This document shows positions 1 to 5,726 of a stretch of 7,237 nucleotides of DNA, piece after piece (position 1 is the first letter of the stretch; the number at the start of each line of letters is the position of its first letter). The stretch covers positions 1 through 7,237 of the forward strand of contig CAMEUH010000123.1 in NCBI GenBank assembly GCA_945938055.1. The letters are read 5' to 3'. Source of the DNA: an uncultured Eubacteriaceae bacterium. Lineage in GTDB: Bacteria > Bacillota > Clostridia > Lachnospirales > Lachnospiraceae. The translations under genes were made by a program, and so were the position numbers. The notes beneath the pieces were generated by a model. That model did not search any database and was not told the DNA's origin. It worked only from the letters and a program-made list of their open reading frames with translations.

Positions 1-1
1 C

Positions 2-130
2 ATGACCGAAATTGCTGCAGAAGCCGGTTTCACCAGCAATGCTTATTTCAGTGACTGTTTTAAGCGGATTGCCGGCATTTCACCGCTGCAGTTCCGCAAG
101 CAGAACGGAAAGCCTGTCCATAACAATTAA
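2..130 (+). CDS. AraC-family transcriptional regulator, C-terminal fragment (5' end outside window)
   Basis: This is the last 42 residues of a DNA-binding regulator, read in the frame starting at position 2 and ending in TAA at 128-130. The sequence shows the second helix-turn-helix of an AraC/XylS domain: TEIAAEAGFTSNAYFSDCFK followed by R-I-A-G-I-S-P-L-Q-F-R. It has the family's GF-x(4)-YFS-x-x-FKR signature and the GxSPxxFR motif that ends the domain. About 11 residues follow the motif, so the domain is C-terminal, as usual in the family. The sensor part lies upstream of the window, so the inducer and targets cannot be told. An ATG at position 2 falls in the middle of the domain and is not the true start. 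The stop overlaps the stop of the opposing diguanylate cyclase gene by 4 bp, so the two genes converge with no spacer. Confidence 0.93.
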   Translation: MTEIAAEAGFTSNAYFSDCFKRIAGISPLQFRKQNGKPVHNN

Positions 131-1710
131 ACCGATTTCTTTAATTGCTTTTTATTCTCATACATCCGGTCATCTGCCCGGTCACGTGCACTTTCAATAG
201 AGCCATCCTTTTCCCTGTCATAAAGGGTATATCCAACCGCAATGTGCAGGGCAAATTTTGTAGCGGAATTTTCGTTGTATTTCCGTTCTTCTTCCCGCAT
301 ATGATTCAAAAGCTGCTGAATCGGGCATCGTTTACCTTTTTTCACCAGAACCAGAAATTCATCTCCACCAATCCGGTAGCAGTTTCCATACGGTGCAAAA
401 ACCGTTTCAATCACATTTGCAGCTGCCTTAATGCAATGATCACCTTCAGAATGCCCATAGGTATCATTGCATTTTTTCAAATTATTCAGGTCAAAGGTAA
501 TCATCATCATCCCATCCGTATCTTCCAGTTCTGCCACATCTGTTTCATAAGCATTCCGGTTACGCAGTCCTGTCAGAATATCTGTTATGGCAAGTTCTTC
601 ATATATCTGAGCCTTCTTTCCCCGTTCCAGCATCCTTATGGACTCCATTAATGTATTTCCACCCAGAATCAGTACGAAAATCAGGAAAATAAATCTTCCA
701 AATATATCCGCATCCATAGCTCCCATATAATAAAAAACCATGTCGCCGACTGATGCCGTAATCAATACAATCAATGCCACCAGATTCATTTTAATGCTTT
801 TTAAAACATTGCCTTTATAAATCTTATATGCCAGTGCACCAATAACATACAAGATAGCTATTACCATAATAATATGCGTAACAAACACGGTTTGCTTTAA
901 ATCTGCAATTCCCGCAAACTGAAGAAGGATGCATACAATTAATTCAATCACACTTACATTGCAGAGTATTTTCCACACCTTCTGCTCTTCAATCTGAATC
1001 AGTTCCCTTACAAAGAGAATGAATGATGAACTCATCATCATCAGGAAAATATATGCAGAAAAAGAAGCCGTAATTCTATGATTAAAAATCAGCGTGGCAG
1101 CGTCCGTTTCATTAAACGACCATAATCCGAATAACATGGTAAATACGCCAAGATATAACATTCCTTTTCCGGCATGAACCTGACGGCTGATGACACTGCC
1201 ATAAAGAATCATGGCAATTCCCGCAATAATGAGAATAAAGCTGATAAACAATGACAACGTGGATTCCTTAAAAAGCGCCTCATAAATGTCCAGTTTATCC
1301 CCAAAATAAAATACATGTTCTTCATTCTGAACAGACTGGTAGGCAGCCACAAAACGAATTTCCAACTGACTGCTTCCATAAGGAATCGTAACAAAATTCC
1401 ATACAGAACCATTGGTATGTCCCCATATTCCTCCGTTTTTCTGCTCTGAATAAATCTCTTCTCCATCCGCAAACACCCGGACAAACTGATGATGGGAAAA
1501 GAACACTACATCCAGCCCCAGATTGTCCATGTTGCTCACATCAAAGAAATAGCATTTTTCTTCCGGGACCTCCTGTGTTACCAGAATCGGTTCCCTTGTT
1601 TCCAATTTTACGCTCTGCGTTCCTTCCAATGTAAAATAGCCACTTGTCAAGATCAACAGAAATCCCATGATAATCATGCCAATATAGACATACCGTATTC
1701 CCTTCTGCAT
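127..1710 (-). CDS. Multi-pass membrane diguanylate cyclase (GGDEF) with extracytoplasmic sensor region
   Basis: The 527-residue protein is predicted to make cyclic di-GMP from two GTP at the inner face of the membrane. Residues about 7-27 form a first membrane helix. Residues about 28-150 are a polar, beta-rich extracytoplasmic region without a family I can name. About seven further hydrophobic segments follow between residues 152 and 360, an arrangement resembling 7TMR-DISM receptors. A short charged linker leads to the GGDEF domain: DILTGLRNR at 377-385, the metal-binding Asp of TFDLNNLK at about 407, NDTYGHSEGD, and the active-site GGDEF at 448-452. The conserved ADDRMYENK end of the domain is also present. 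The residues before GGDEF contain no RxxD inhibitory site. The start is supported by AAAAGGAGG at 1716-1724, 5 nt from the ATG. The gene begins 32 bp after the aldo/keto reductase, so it is probably the second gene of that transcript. The ligand is unknown. All key GGDEF residues are intact, so activity is likely. Confidence 0.93.
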   Translation of the reverse strand: MQKGIRYVYIGMIIMGFLLILTSGYFTLEGTQSVKLETREPILVTQEVPEEKCYFFDVSNMDNLGLDVVFFSHHQFVRVFADGEEIYSEQKNGGIWGHTNGSVWNFVTIPYGSSQLEIRFVAAYQSVQNEEHVFYFGDKLDIYEALFKESTLSLFISFILIIAGIAMILYGSVISRQVHAGKGMLYLGVFTMLFGLWSFNETDAATLIFNHRITASFSAYIFLMMMSSSFILFVRELIQIEEQKVWKILCNVSVIELIVCILLQFAGIADLKQTVFVTHIIMVIAILYVIGALAYKIYKGNVLKSIKMNLVALIVLITASVGDMVFYYMGAMDADIFGRFIFLIFVLILGGNTLMESIRMLERGKKAQIYEELAITDILTGLRNRNAYETDVAELEDTDGMMMITFDLNNLKKCNDTYGHSEGDHCIKAAANVIETVFAPYGNCYRIGGDEFLVLVKKGKRCPIQQLLNHMREEERKYNENSATKFALHIAVGYTLYDREKDGSIESARDRADDRMYENKKQLKKSV

Positions 1711-1742
1711 GGATTCCTCCTTTTATCTCCCGAATTATTTTC

Positions 1743-2771
1743 CTAATTCACTGTTCTTCTTCCTGCAAGAACTTCCTTATAATCGGAAAGATTCTTCTTT
1801 AAGAGTTCCGGTGTATTAAGATGATATGGACACTTGGACTTACACTTTCCGCAGTTTAAACAATTCTCTATCTTCATCATCTTTTCCTGTACTTCTTTTG
1901 TCAGCTGCCATTCCGATGGAGAACGACGAAGAAGCAGGGACATTCTTGCGCAGTTATTAATTTCAATTCCAACAGGACAAGGCATGCAATAGCCGCATCC
2001 ACGGCAGAATTCTCCCTGCAGTTCCTGTTTGTCTTCTTCAATCAGCTCACGGATATCTTCCGTCATGACCGGTGGATTTTCTATGTATGATAAAAACTCA
2101 TCCAGTTCCTTTTCTCTCTGAATTCCCCAGATAGGAAGCACATTTTCATACTGTGCCATAAAAGCATATGCTGCCCTGGAATTCGTAATCAATCCGCCGG
2201 ATAATGCTTTCATGGCAATAAAACCCATTCCCGCTTTTGTACACTCTCCCAACAGTTCCATGTCCTCTCCGGAAGCCAGATAACAAAACGGAAACTGTAG
2301 TGTCTCATAAAGCCCGGACTGCACGGCTTCCAATGCCACCTTGAGACGATGGTTGGTAATACCTATATGTCTTACCATTCCTTTTTCCTTTGCCTCAAGC
2401 ATCGCCTCATAAAGTCCGGTTCCATCTCCCGGCTTTGGACAGAAGGATGGATTGTGAAACTGATACAAATCCACATAATCCGTCTTTAACGAATCAAGAC
2501 TTACCCTAAGATCCTTCCAGAAATCTTCTGCCGTGGTGGCAGCTGTCTTCGTGGCAATATAAATTTTGTCTCGCATTTTGGAAAATGCCAGTCCGATTTT
2601 ATGCTCACTGTCTGTATAAAACCGCGCCGTATCAAAAAATGTCATTCCCCCTTCATAAGCCTTTCGCAAAAGTGCTACCGCTTCCTCATCCGAAACTCTC
2701 TGAATGGGCAATGCACCAAAACCATTCTTATTGGTCACAATTCCTGTCTTTCCAAGTGTTACCGTTACCAT
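1743..2771 (-). CDS. Aldo/keto reductase with C-terminal double [4Fe-4S] ferredoxin module
   Basis: This 342-residue cytoplasmic oxidoreductase joins an AKR TIM-barrel to an iron-sulfur tail. The catalytic tetrad of the family is visible: Asp47 and Tyr52 (FFDTARFY), Lys75 (IATKT) and His106 (LYQFH). Other barrel motifs include GMVRHIGITNH and the Met-Lys-Ala-Leu stretch after GFIA. The tail has two cysteine sets: CRGCGYCMPCP (Cys256, 259, 262, 265) and CLNCGKCKSKCP (Cys304, 307, 310, 314), each suited to one [4Fe-4S] cluster. This architecture is common in anaerobes, where the clusters may pass electrons to or from the active site. The substrate is not known. I chose the ATG at 2771 because GGAGG lies 7 nt upstream. 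A longer reading from a GTG at 2786 would place the ribosome binding site inside the coding sequence. The gene precedes the membrane diguanylate cyclase by 32 bp and is preceded by its own candidate promoter at 2825-2830. Confidence 0.93.
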   Translation of the reverse strand: MVTVTLGKTGIVTNKNGFGALPIQRVSDEEAVALLRKAYEGGMTFFDTARFYTDSEHKIGLAFSKMRDKIYIATKTAATTAEDFWKDLRVSLDSLKTDYVDLYQFHNPSFCPKPGDGTGLYEAMLEAKEKGMVRHIGITNHRLKVALEAVQSGLYETLQFPFCYLASGEDMELLGECTKAGMGFIAMKALSGGLITNSRAAYAFMAQYENVLPIWGIQREKELDEFLSYIENPPVMTEDIRELIEEDKQELQGEFCRGCGYCMPCPVGIEINNCARMSLLLRRSPSEWQLTKEVQEKMMKIENCLNCGKCKSKCPYHLNTPELLKKNLSDYKEVLAGRRTVN

Positions 2772-2778
2772 CTTAAGA

Positions 2779-2783
2779 CCTCC
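2779..2783 (-). promoter_or_regulatory. Ribosome binding site that fixes the aldo/keto reductase start
   Basis: On the minus strand GGGAGGTCTTAAG precedes the ATG at 2771, with 7 nt between GGAGG and the start. The alternative in-frame GTG at 2786 lies directly upstream of this motif and has no comparable site of its own, so the shorter protein is preferred. Confidence 0.8.
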
Positions 2784-2824
2784 CACAGAGCCTTCCTGCC
2801 CTGTTTTCTCATTGCTTTATTTGG

Positions 2825-2830
2825 ATTATA
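2825..2830 (-). promoter_or_regulatory. Extended -10 promoter element for the aldo/keto reductase-cyclase transcript
   Basis: The minus strand reads GTGATATAATCC: a perfect TATAAT with TG one base upstream, the extended -10 form that tolerates a poor -35. At 17-bp spacing the -35 position (2848-2853) reads TAGTGC, which is weak and lies in the loop and arm of the upstream terminator. The expected start of transcription near 2818 would give a leader of about 47 nt before the ATG at 2771. Confidence 0.6.
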
Positions 2831-2834
2831 TCAC

Positions 2835-2874
2835 AAAAAAAGATACTGCACTACCTTTCTGCAGTATCTTTTTT
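2835..2874 (-). terminator. Rho-independent terminator of the gntR-ABC operon
   Basis: Arms AGATACTGCA (2841-2850) and TGCAGTATCT (2860-2869) pair perfectly over 10 bp around a 9-nt loop. Flanking A and T runs can extend the stem by about 5 bp. On the minus strand the hairpin is followed by seven T residues (2841 down to 2835). It lies 25 bp beyond the stop of the last permease gene. The T-run on the other strand makes it bidirectional in form, but no plus-strand gene reads into it here. Confidence 0.92.
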
Positions 2875-2899
2875 CTCTTTCTGCTGCAATATCATACCT

Positions 2900-3610
2900 C
2901 TAATACCGAAAATCATATCTTCTAAGCAGTACGCATCCCAGTCCAATCATGATGAAACATGATGCAATCCCCAATCCAATCCATCCTTTCTCCGGAATTG
3001 CAAGAAGCATCCTCGCCAGACCTCCAAAAGCATTTTTTACCGGTTCAAAATCCATTTGTATGGCTTTCGAGAACAGAAAACAACATGCCGCAAAAACCAT
3101 GCATGCAATCCCAAATACCTTTTCCCCCATCCACAATGCCAGTACAAAAAGAAACCAGATTGCAATGGCTGACAACAGGTAAATGAGAAGTCCATAACGA
3201 GGAAGTGCACTTAAGGAAAATCCCTTTTCCCGGCAAAACTGCGGATACAAAGCAGGATAAAGATTTTTTTCCGCCAGATACATAATCATGGAACATCCAT
3301 ACAGCAGGATTCCGACTGCACATGCCGCCACCGCAAGATAAGCTATGGAACCGTTTCGTCTGCTTCCAAAGGATACCATCAGCCGGAAACGCACATTAAA
3401 TAAATTTGCGATAAATGCCAAATACGTGATAGCCAGACTGTAAAATCCCATGATTGTTCCAAGATAAATGTAAGTATTTTCCGCATTAATACCAAGAACA
3501 ATCCGAATCAGAATCATGCCTGCCAACAGACTGCAGCCTGTTACAATCAAAATGGCTGTCACCCATTTACTAAGACTAAGCTTCCATTCCTTTTTTAGTA
3601 TCTCAAGCAT
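2900..3610 (-). CDS. ABC-2-like permease subunit 2 (six predicted membrane segments)
   Basis: This 236-residue integral membrane protein is the last gene of the operon. Hydrophobic segments lie at about residues 16-40, 47-70, 88-112, 139-160, 165-182 and 209-230, and there is no signal peptide. It is inferred to form half of the transmembrane channel driven by the ATPase encoded two genes upstream. After the second segment it carries SFGSRRNG (80-87), and it ends in LLRRYDFRY. Subunit 1 has SFGSSRKN in the same place and ends in VLRKYAF, so the two are probably diverged paralogues. A longer, aromatic-rich outer loop (about 113-138) is found only in this subunit. The start is supported by GAAAGGTGG at 3618-3626, which touches the previous gene's stop; the spacing between genes is 15 bp. 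I do not recognise a named family beyond ABC-2-type permeases linked to GntR regulators. The substrate is unknown. Confidence 0.85.
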   Translation of the reverse strand: MLEILKKEWKLSLSKWVTAILIVTGCSLLAGMILIRIVLGINAENTYIYLGTIMGFYSLAITYLAFIANLFNVRFRLMVSFGSRRNGSIAYLAVAACAVGILLYGCSMIMYLAEKNLYPALYPQFCREKGFSLSALPRYGLLIYLLSAIAIWFLFVLALWMGEKVFGIACMVFAACCFLFSKAIQMDFEPVKNAFGGLARMLLAIPEKGWIGLGIASCFIMIGLGCVLLRRYDFRY

Positions 3611-3625
3611 TTTTATTCCACCTTT

Positions 3626-4240
3626 CTAAAATGCATATTTCCGAAGCACGCGTATCTGTACCAAATGAGCGATTCCGTATAAAAGCACTATAAGCACCAG
3701 CACCGGTATCAGATTTGCAATATTAAAATTTGAAATTTTCTGTACCCCTTTTGCACTGATAAAGTATGCTACGCCTGCCCCGCCTGCTGCGCACAGGATA
3801 ATATTTACCAGAATTCCATAGATTTTCCCCAGACGGTAAATACAAATTCCACACACCATGCCAAAGAAATTTGTTATCAGCAAAAGCATCAGGGTCACAA
3901 GAAAGATTACTCCCAGAATCTTGGACGGCACCAGAATTTTCGATAACACTCCTGTTGTCGCACATGCAAGAAAAACGGAAATGACATCATAAAAAATCAA
4001 TCCTCTTATGAGATTTTTTCTGCTTGAGCCAAAGGAGATTGCCATCGGAATTTCTCTTTTATAAAATCCGATATGCGCACACAAATTCATAATGATATAT
4101 CCCACCAGAAACATGATAAGTACATCCTCCATCCCCTCACCGGGATCACAGGAGATAAATGCAAAAAACAGGGCATATGCCATGGAAAACAGCCAGTAAA
4201 GAATACTCAGTCGAAAAAAATACCGGAAATTACTTTTCAT
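3626..4240 (-). CDS. ABC-2-like permease subunit 1 (six predicted membrane segments)
   Basis: This 204-residue integral membrane protein is the third gene of the operon. Hydrophobic segments lie at about residues 11-30, 40-59, 81-101, 107-130, 140-161 and 177-196. A conserved-looking cytoplasmic motif, SFGSSRKN (69-76), lies between segments 2 and 3 and matches the partner permease. By context it forms the membrane channel with subunit 2 and is powered by the ATPase. The start at 4240 is chosen because AAGGAGGG lies 5 nt upstream (4246-4253). Longer readings to 4273 add a cysteine- and arginine-rich segment that would contain this ribosome binding site. With this start the gene overlaps the ATPase stop by 11 bp, the usual mark of translational coupling. 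Substrate unknown; antimicrobial peptide or envelope-stress export is only a guess from the operon type. Confidence 0.86.
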   Translation of the reverse strand: MKSNFRYFFRLSILYWLFSMAYALFFAFISCDPGEGMEDVLIMFLVGYIIMNLCAHIGFYKREIPMAISFGSSRKNLIRGLIFYDVISVFLACATTGVLSKILVPSKILGVIFLVTLMLLLITNFFGMVCGICIYRLGKIYGILVNIILCAAGGAGVAYFISAKGVQKISNFNIANLIPVLVLIVLLYGIAHLVQIRVLRKYAF

Positions 4241-5126
4241 ATGTTCCCTCCTTCTCATTACACAATGCCACAAAGATATCCGAAAGGCTAACCGGCTGGA
4301 TGGTTACATCGCAGGTATCGTCAATGGTTTCTCCTTCTTTTAACATCACCGTGATTCCCATTCCCCTTCCGGTTCGTTCCGGCGAACAGGTTTCAAGTCC
4401 CTTCACAGCCTTTTTCACCTCTGACTCCAGACCGCTTACACGAAAACTTCTCTGAATCAGTTCCTGTGTATTTTCCTTTAACAGAATCTTTCCGTCATGA
4501 AGAATAATCACTTCCTCCAAAACATCAGCCGCCTCTTCGATAATATGGGTTGAAATCAGAAAGGTACGTCCTGTCTTTGTATATTCGTCCAACAAAAGCT
4601 GATAGAATTTCTTTCTCATGAACACATCCAGTCCGGCAACCGGTTCATCCAGAATCGTAAAAGGAGCCTTACTCGCCAGTGCAATAATAATGGTTATCAT
4701 GGAAAGCATACCTTTCGAAAGTTTTACCATTGGCTTTTTCACATCCAGTTCAAATTCTTTTATGAGTTCTTCTGCCATTTCTTCATCCCAGTACGGAAAA
4801 TAGATGGATGCCGCCTTCAGATAATCCTTTCCTTTCATGGATGCGATTGCATTCTGTGTTCCTGCCATGATTTCCCTGGAAAAGCAGAAATTGTTTAATG
4901 CTTTTTCATTTTCCCATACCTTTTCGCCATTGATGGTAATTTCACCATCTGTCGCCGGATTCTGTGCCGTAAGAACGGATAACAACGTCGTTTTCCCCGC
5001 ACCGTTTCTTCCAATCAGTCCGTATATTTTCCCGGATTCCAGCGTAAGATTGATATCACGCAATACTTCCTTTTTTCCATATGATTTCTTTAATCCCTTA
5101 CATTCCAATATCAAATTTTCCATCAT
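4230..5126 (-). CDS. ABC transporter ATP-binding protein, YtrB-like (GntR-linked exporter)
   Basis: This 298-residue cytoplasmic ATPase powers the two permeases encoded next. Visible motifs, in order: the aromatic A-loop Tyr16, Walker A GRNGAGKTT (39-47), signature LSKGM (136-140, in place of LSGGQ), Walker B FTILDE with catalytic Glu161, D-loop GLD (165-167) and switch His194 in ISTHI. The stretch YFPYWDEE before the signature is typical of YtrB-like exporters next to GntR regulators. At the Q-loop position the sequence reads CFSRE (81-85), so the usual Gln appears to be replaced. Residues from about 220 on form a C-terminal extension of about 80 residues that probably contacts the permeases. 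The start is either of two adjacent ATGs (5126 or 5123), with GGAGG at 5135-5139 about 8 nt upstream, inside the end of the regulator gene. The gap to the regulator stop is only 3 bp. Confidence 0.95.
   Translation of the reverse strand: MMENLILECKGLKKSYGKKEVLRDINLTLESGKIYGLIGRNGAGKTTLLSVLTAQNPATDGEITINGEKVWENEKALNNFCFSREIMAGTQNAIASMKGKDYLKAASIYFPYWDEEMAEELIKEFELDVKKPMVKLSKGMLSMITIIIALASKAPFTILDEPVAGLDVFMRKKFYQLLLDEYTKTGRTFLISTHIIEEAADVLEEVIILHDGKILLKENTQELIQRSFRVSGLESEVKKAVKGLETCSPERTGRGMGITVMLKEGETIDDTCDVTIQPVSLSDIFVALCNEKEGTYEK
4246..4253 (-). promoter_or_regulatory. Ribosome binding site that fixes the permease 1 start
   Basis: The minus strand reads GAAGGAGGGAACAT directly before the ATG at 4240, a near-perfect site at 5-nt spacing. 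It lies inside the last codons of the ATPase gene. This favours the 204-residue protein over a 215-residue one. Confidence 0.8.
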
Positions 5127-5129
5127 TCT

Positions 5130-5498
5130 TTAATCCTCCATAACACTCTCAATCATCGAAACAATATCTTTCTTCCTAAGTCCAAGTCCCTTCGCTTCCC
5201 GAACCATTGCCAGAATATAATTTTCCTTAAAATTTTCTTTTCTCTCCGATTTGATTTTTTCCTTTGCCCCTTCTGCAACAAACATCCCAATCCCTCTTTT
5301 CTTATAAAGTATTCCGGATTCCACAAGAATATTGACCCCCTTTGCCGCTGTCGCCGGATTGATGGTGTACATTTTTGCCAGTTCATTGGTACTCGGAACT
5401 CTTTCTTCCTCCAGTAAAATCCCCCTTAAAATATCTGTCTCAATCATCTCCGCAATTTGCAGATAAATGGATTTTTCCTGATTTAACAGTTCATTCAT
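5130..5498 (-). CDS. GntR-family transcriptional regulator, YtrA subfamily
   Basis: This 122-residue DNA-binding protein is the first gene of the ABC operon. Residues about 10-75 form the GntR winged helix: SIYLQIAEMIETDI, then ERVPSTNELAKMYTINPATA (33-52, containing the recognition helix), then VESGILYKKRGIGMFV with the wing RGIGMFV. About 48 residues follow, rich in Lys and Glu, matching the short helical dimerisation tail of YtrA-type regulators rather than the large effector domains of other GntR groups. Characterised members repress their own operon, which encodes an ABC exporter often induced by cell-wall-active agents. A 24-bp palindrome overlapping the promoter supports the same role here. 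The start is supported by AAGGGAGG ending 6 nt before the ATG. The last codons contain the ribosome binding site of the ATPase gene. Confidence 0.95.
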   Translation of the reverse strand: MNELLNQEKSIYLQIAEMIETDILRGILLEEERVPSTNELAKMYTINPATAAKGVNILVESGILYKKRGIGMFVAEGAKEKIKSERKENFKENYILAMVREAKGLGLRKKDIVSMIESVMED

Positions 5499-5525
5499 GT
5501 GCTTCCTCCCTTCTGAATGTTAATT

Positions 5526-5549
5526 GGTTCATTACTTATGTAATTAACC
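5526..5549 (-). promoter_or_regulatory. Candidate GntR operator, 24-bp imperfect palindrome
   Basis: Half-sites GGTTCATTACTT (5526-5537) and ATGTAATTAACC (5538-5549) are inverted copies agreeing at 10 of 12 positions. The dyad overlaps the last bases of the -10 element of the operon promoter and the expected start of transcription, an ideal position for repression. It lies 27 bp upstream of the regulator's ATG. A 7-bp inverted pair GTTAATT (5519-5525) and AATTAAC (5542-5548) uses the same DNA in an alternative register. Confidence 0.75.
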
Positions 5550-5575
5550 ATATCACTAATTAAGTCTCTTGTCAA
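5547..5575 (-). promoter_or_regulatory. Sigma-A-type promoter of the gntR-ABC operon
   Basis: On the minus strand a perfect -35 TTGACA (5570-5575) is followed by a 17-bp spacer and TATGGT (5547-5552), which matches 4 of 6 -10 positions. The expected transcription start near 5540 falls inside the palindrome and gives a leader of about 42 nt. The weak -10 with a perfect -35 fits a repressed, inducible promoter. Confidence 0.75.
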
Positions 5576-5619
5576 TACCCTTCCACAGCTTTTTATTGTT
5601 AAAAAATCTACAAAAATGG

Positions 5620-5648
5620 TTGAATTCTTCGCCAAAAAAAGGTAAACT
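5620..5648 (+). promoter_or_regulatory. Possible promoter of the plus-strand sensor cyclase gene
   Basis: TTGAAT (5620-5625), a 17-bp spacer and TAAACT (5643-5648) each match 4 of 6 consensus bases. The predicted start near 5655 would give a leader of about 70 nt. A closer TATACT at 5706-5711 resembles a -10 but would start transcription within the ribosome binding site. This is a weak call. Confidence 0.35.
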
Positions 5649-5660
5649 AAGAGTAGAAAA

Positions 5661-5674
5661 TATGAACGGTCATA
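5661..5674 (+). promoter_or_regulatory. Candidate operator, 14-bp palindrome upstream of the sensor cyclase
   Basis: TATGAACGGTCATA is an inverted repeat in which 6 of 7 pairs match. It lies just downstream of the possible start of transcription and 53 bp before the cyclase ATG. Its GC core stands out in an AT-rich region. No regulator can be assigned, and it differs from the GntR palindrome. Confidence 0.4.
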
Positions 5675-5714
5675 CTTTTTATTGTATATTGATTTACTTA
5701 AGAATTATACTTCC

Positions 5715-5721
5715 GGGGGTG
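5715..5721 (+). promoter_or_regulatory. Variant ribosome binding site of the sensor cyclase
   Basis: GGGGGTG ends 5 nt before the ATG at 5727. It differs by one base from GGAGGTG, whereas the other well-placed sites in the window contain GGAGG or AAAGGTGG. It supports the chosen start. Confidence 0.65.
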
Positions 5722-5726
5722 CTATC

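Larger units (their letters stand above)
5589..5685 (+). repeat. Pair of 11-bp direct repeats upstream of the sensor cyclase
   Basis: CTTTTTATTGT occurs exactly at 5589-5599 and again at 5675-5685, 86 bp apart. The two copies flank the candidate promoter and the 14-bp palindrome. The sequence is AT-rich, so chance is possible. Confidence 0.4.

Noticed and set aside
125..153. AT-only inverted repeat (AATTAAA and TTTAATT) followed by five T, a possible terminator for the AraC-type gene
   Set aside because: The 7-bp stem has no GC pair and would be very weak. It also lies inside the opposing cyclase gene, where its bases are constrained by coding.
2772..2786. N-terminal extension of the aldo/keto reductase from a GTG at 2786
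   Set aside because: The extension would be encoded by the ribosome binding site itself, and no comparable site precedes the GTG.
4241..4273. Longer start for permease 1, adding 11 residues
   Set aside because: The strong AAGGAGGG at 4246-4253 is correctly spaced for the ATG at 4240 and would be coding in the longer version.
5706..5711. TATACT as the -10 element of the sensor cyclase promoter
   Set aside because: The transcription start would fall at about 5718, inside the ribosome binding site, so normal translation initiation would fail.
5576..5726. A c-di-GMP riboswitch in the leader of the sensor cyclase
   Set aside because: The conserved GEMM core and its paired helices were not seen, and the leader is mostly AT-rich and unstructured.
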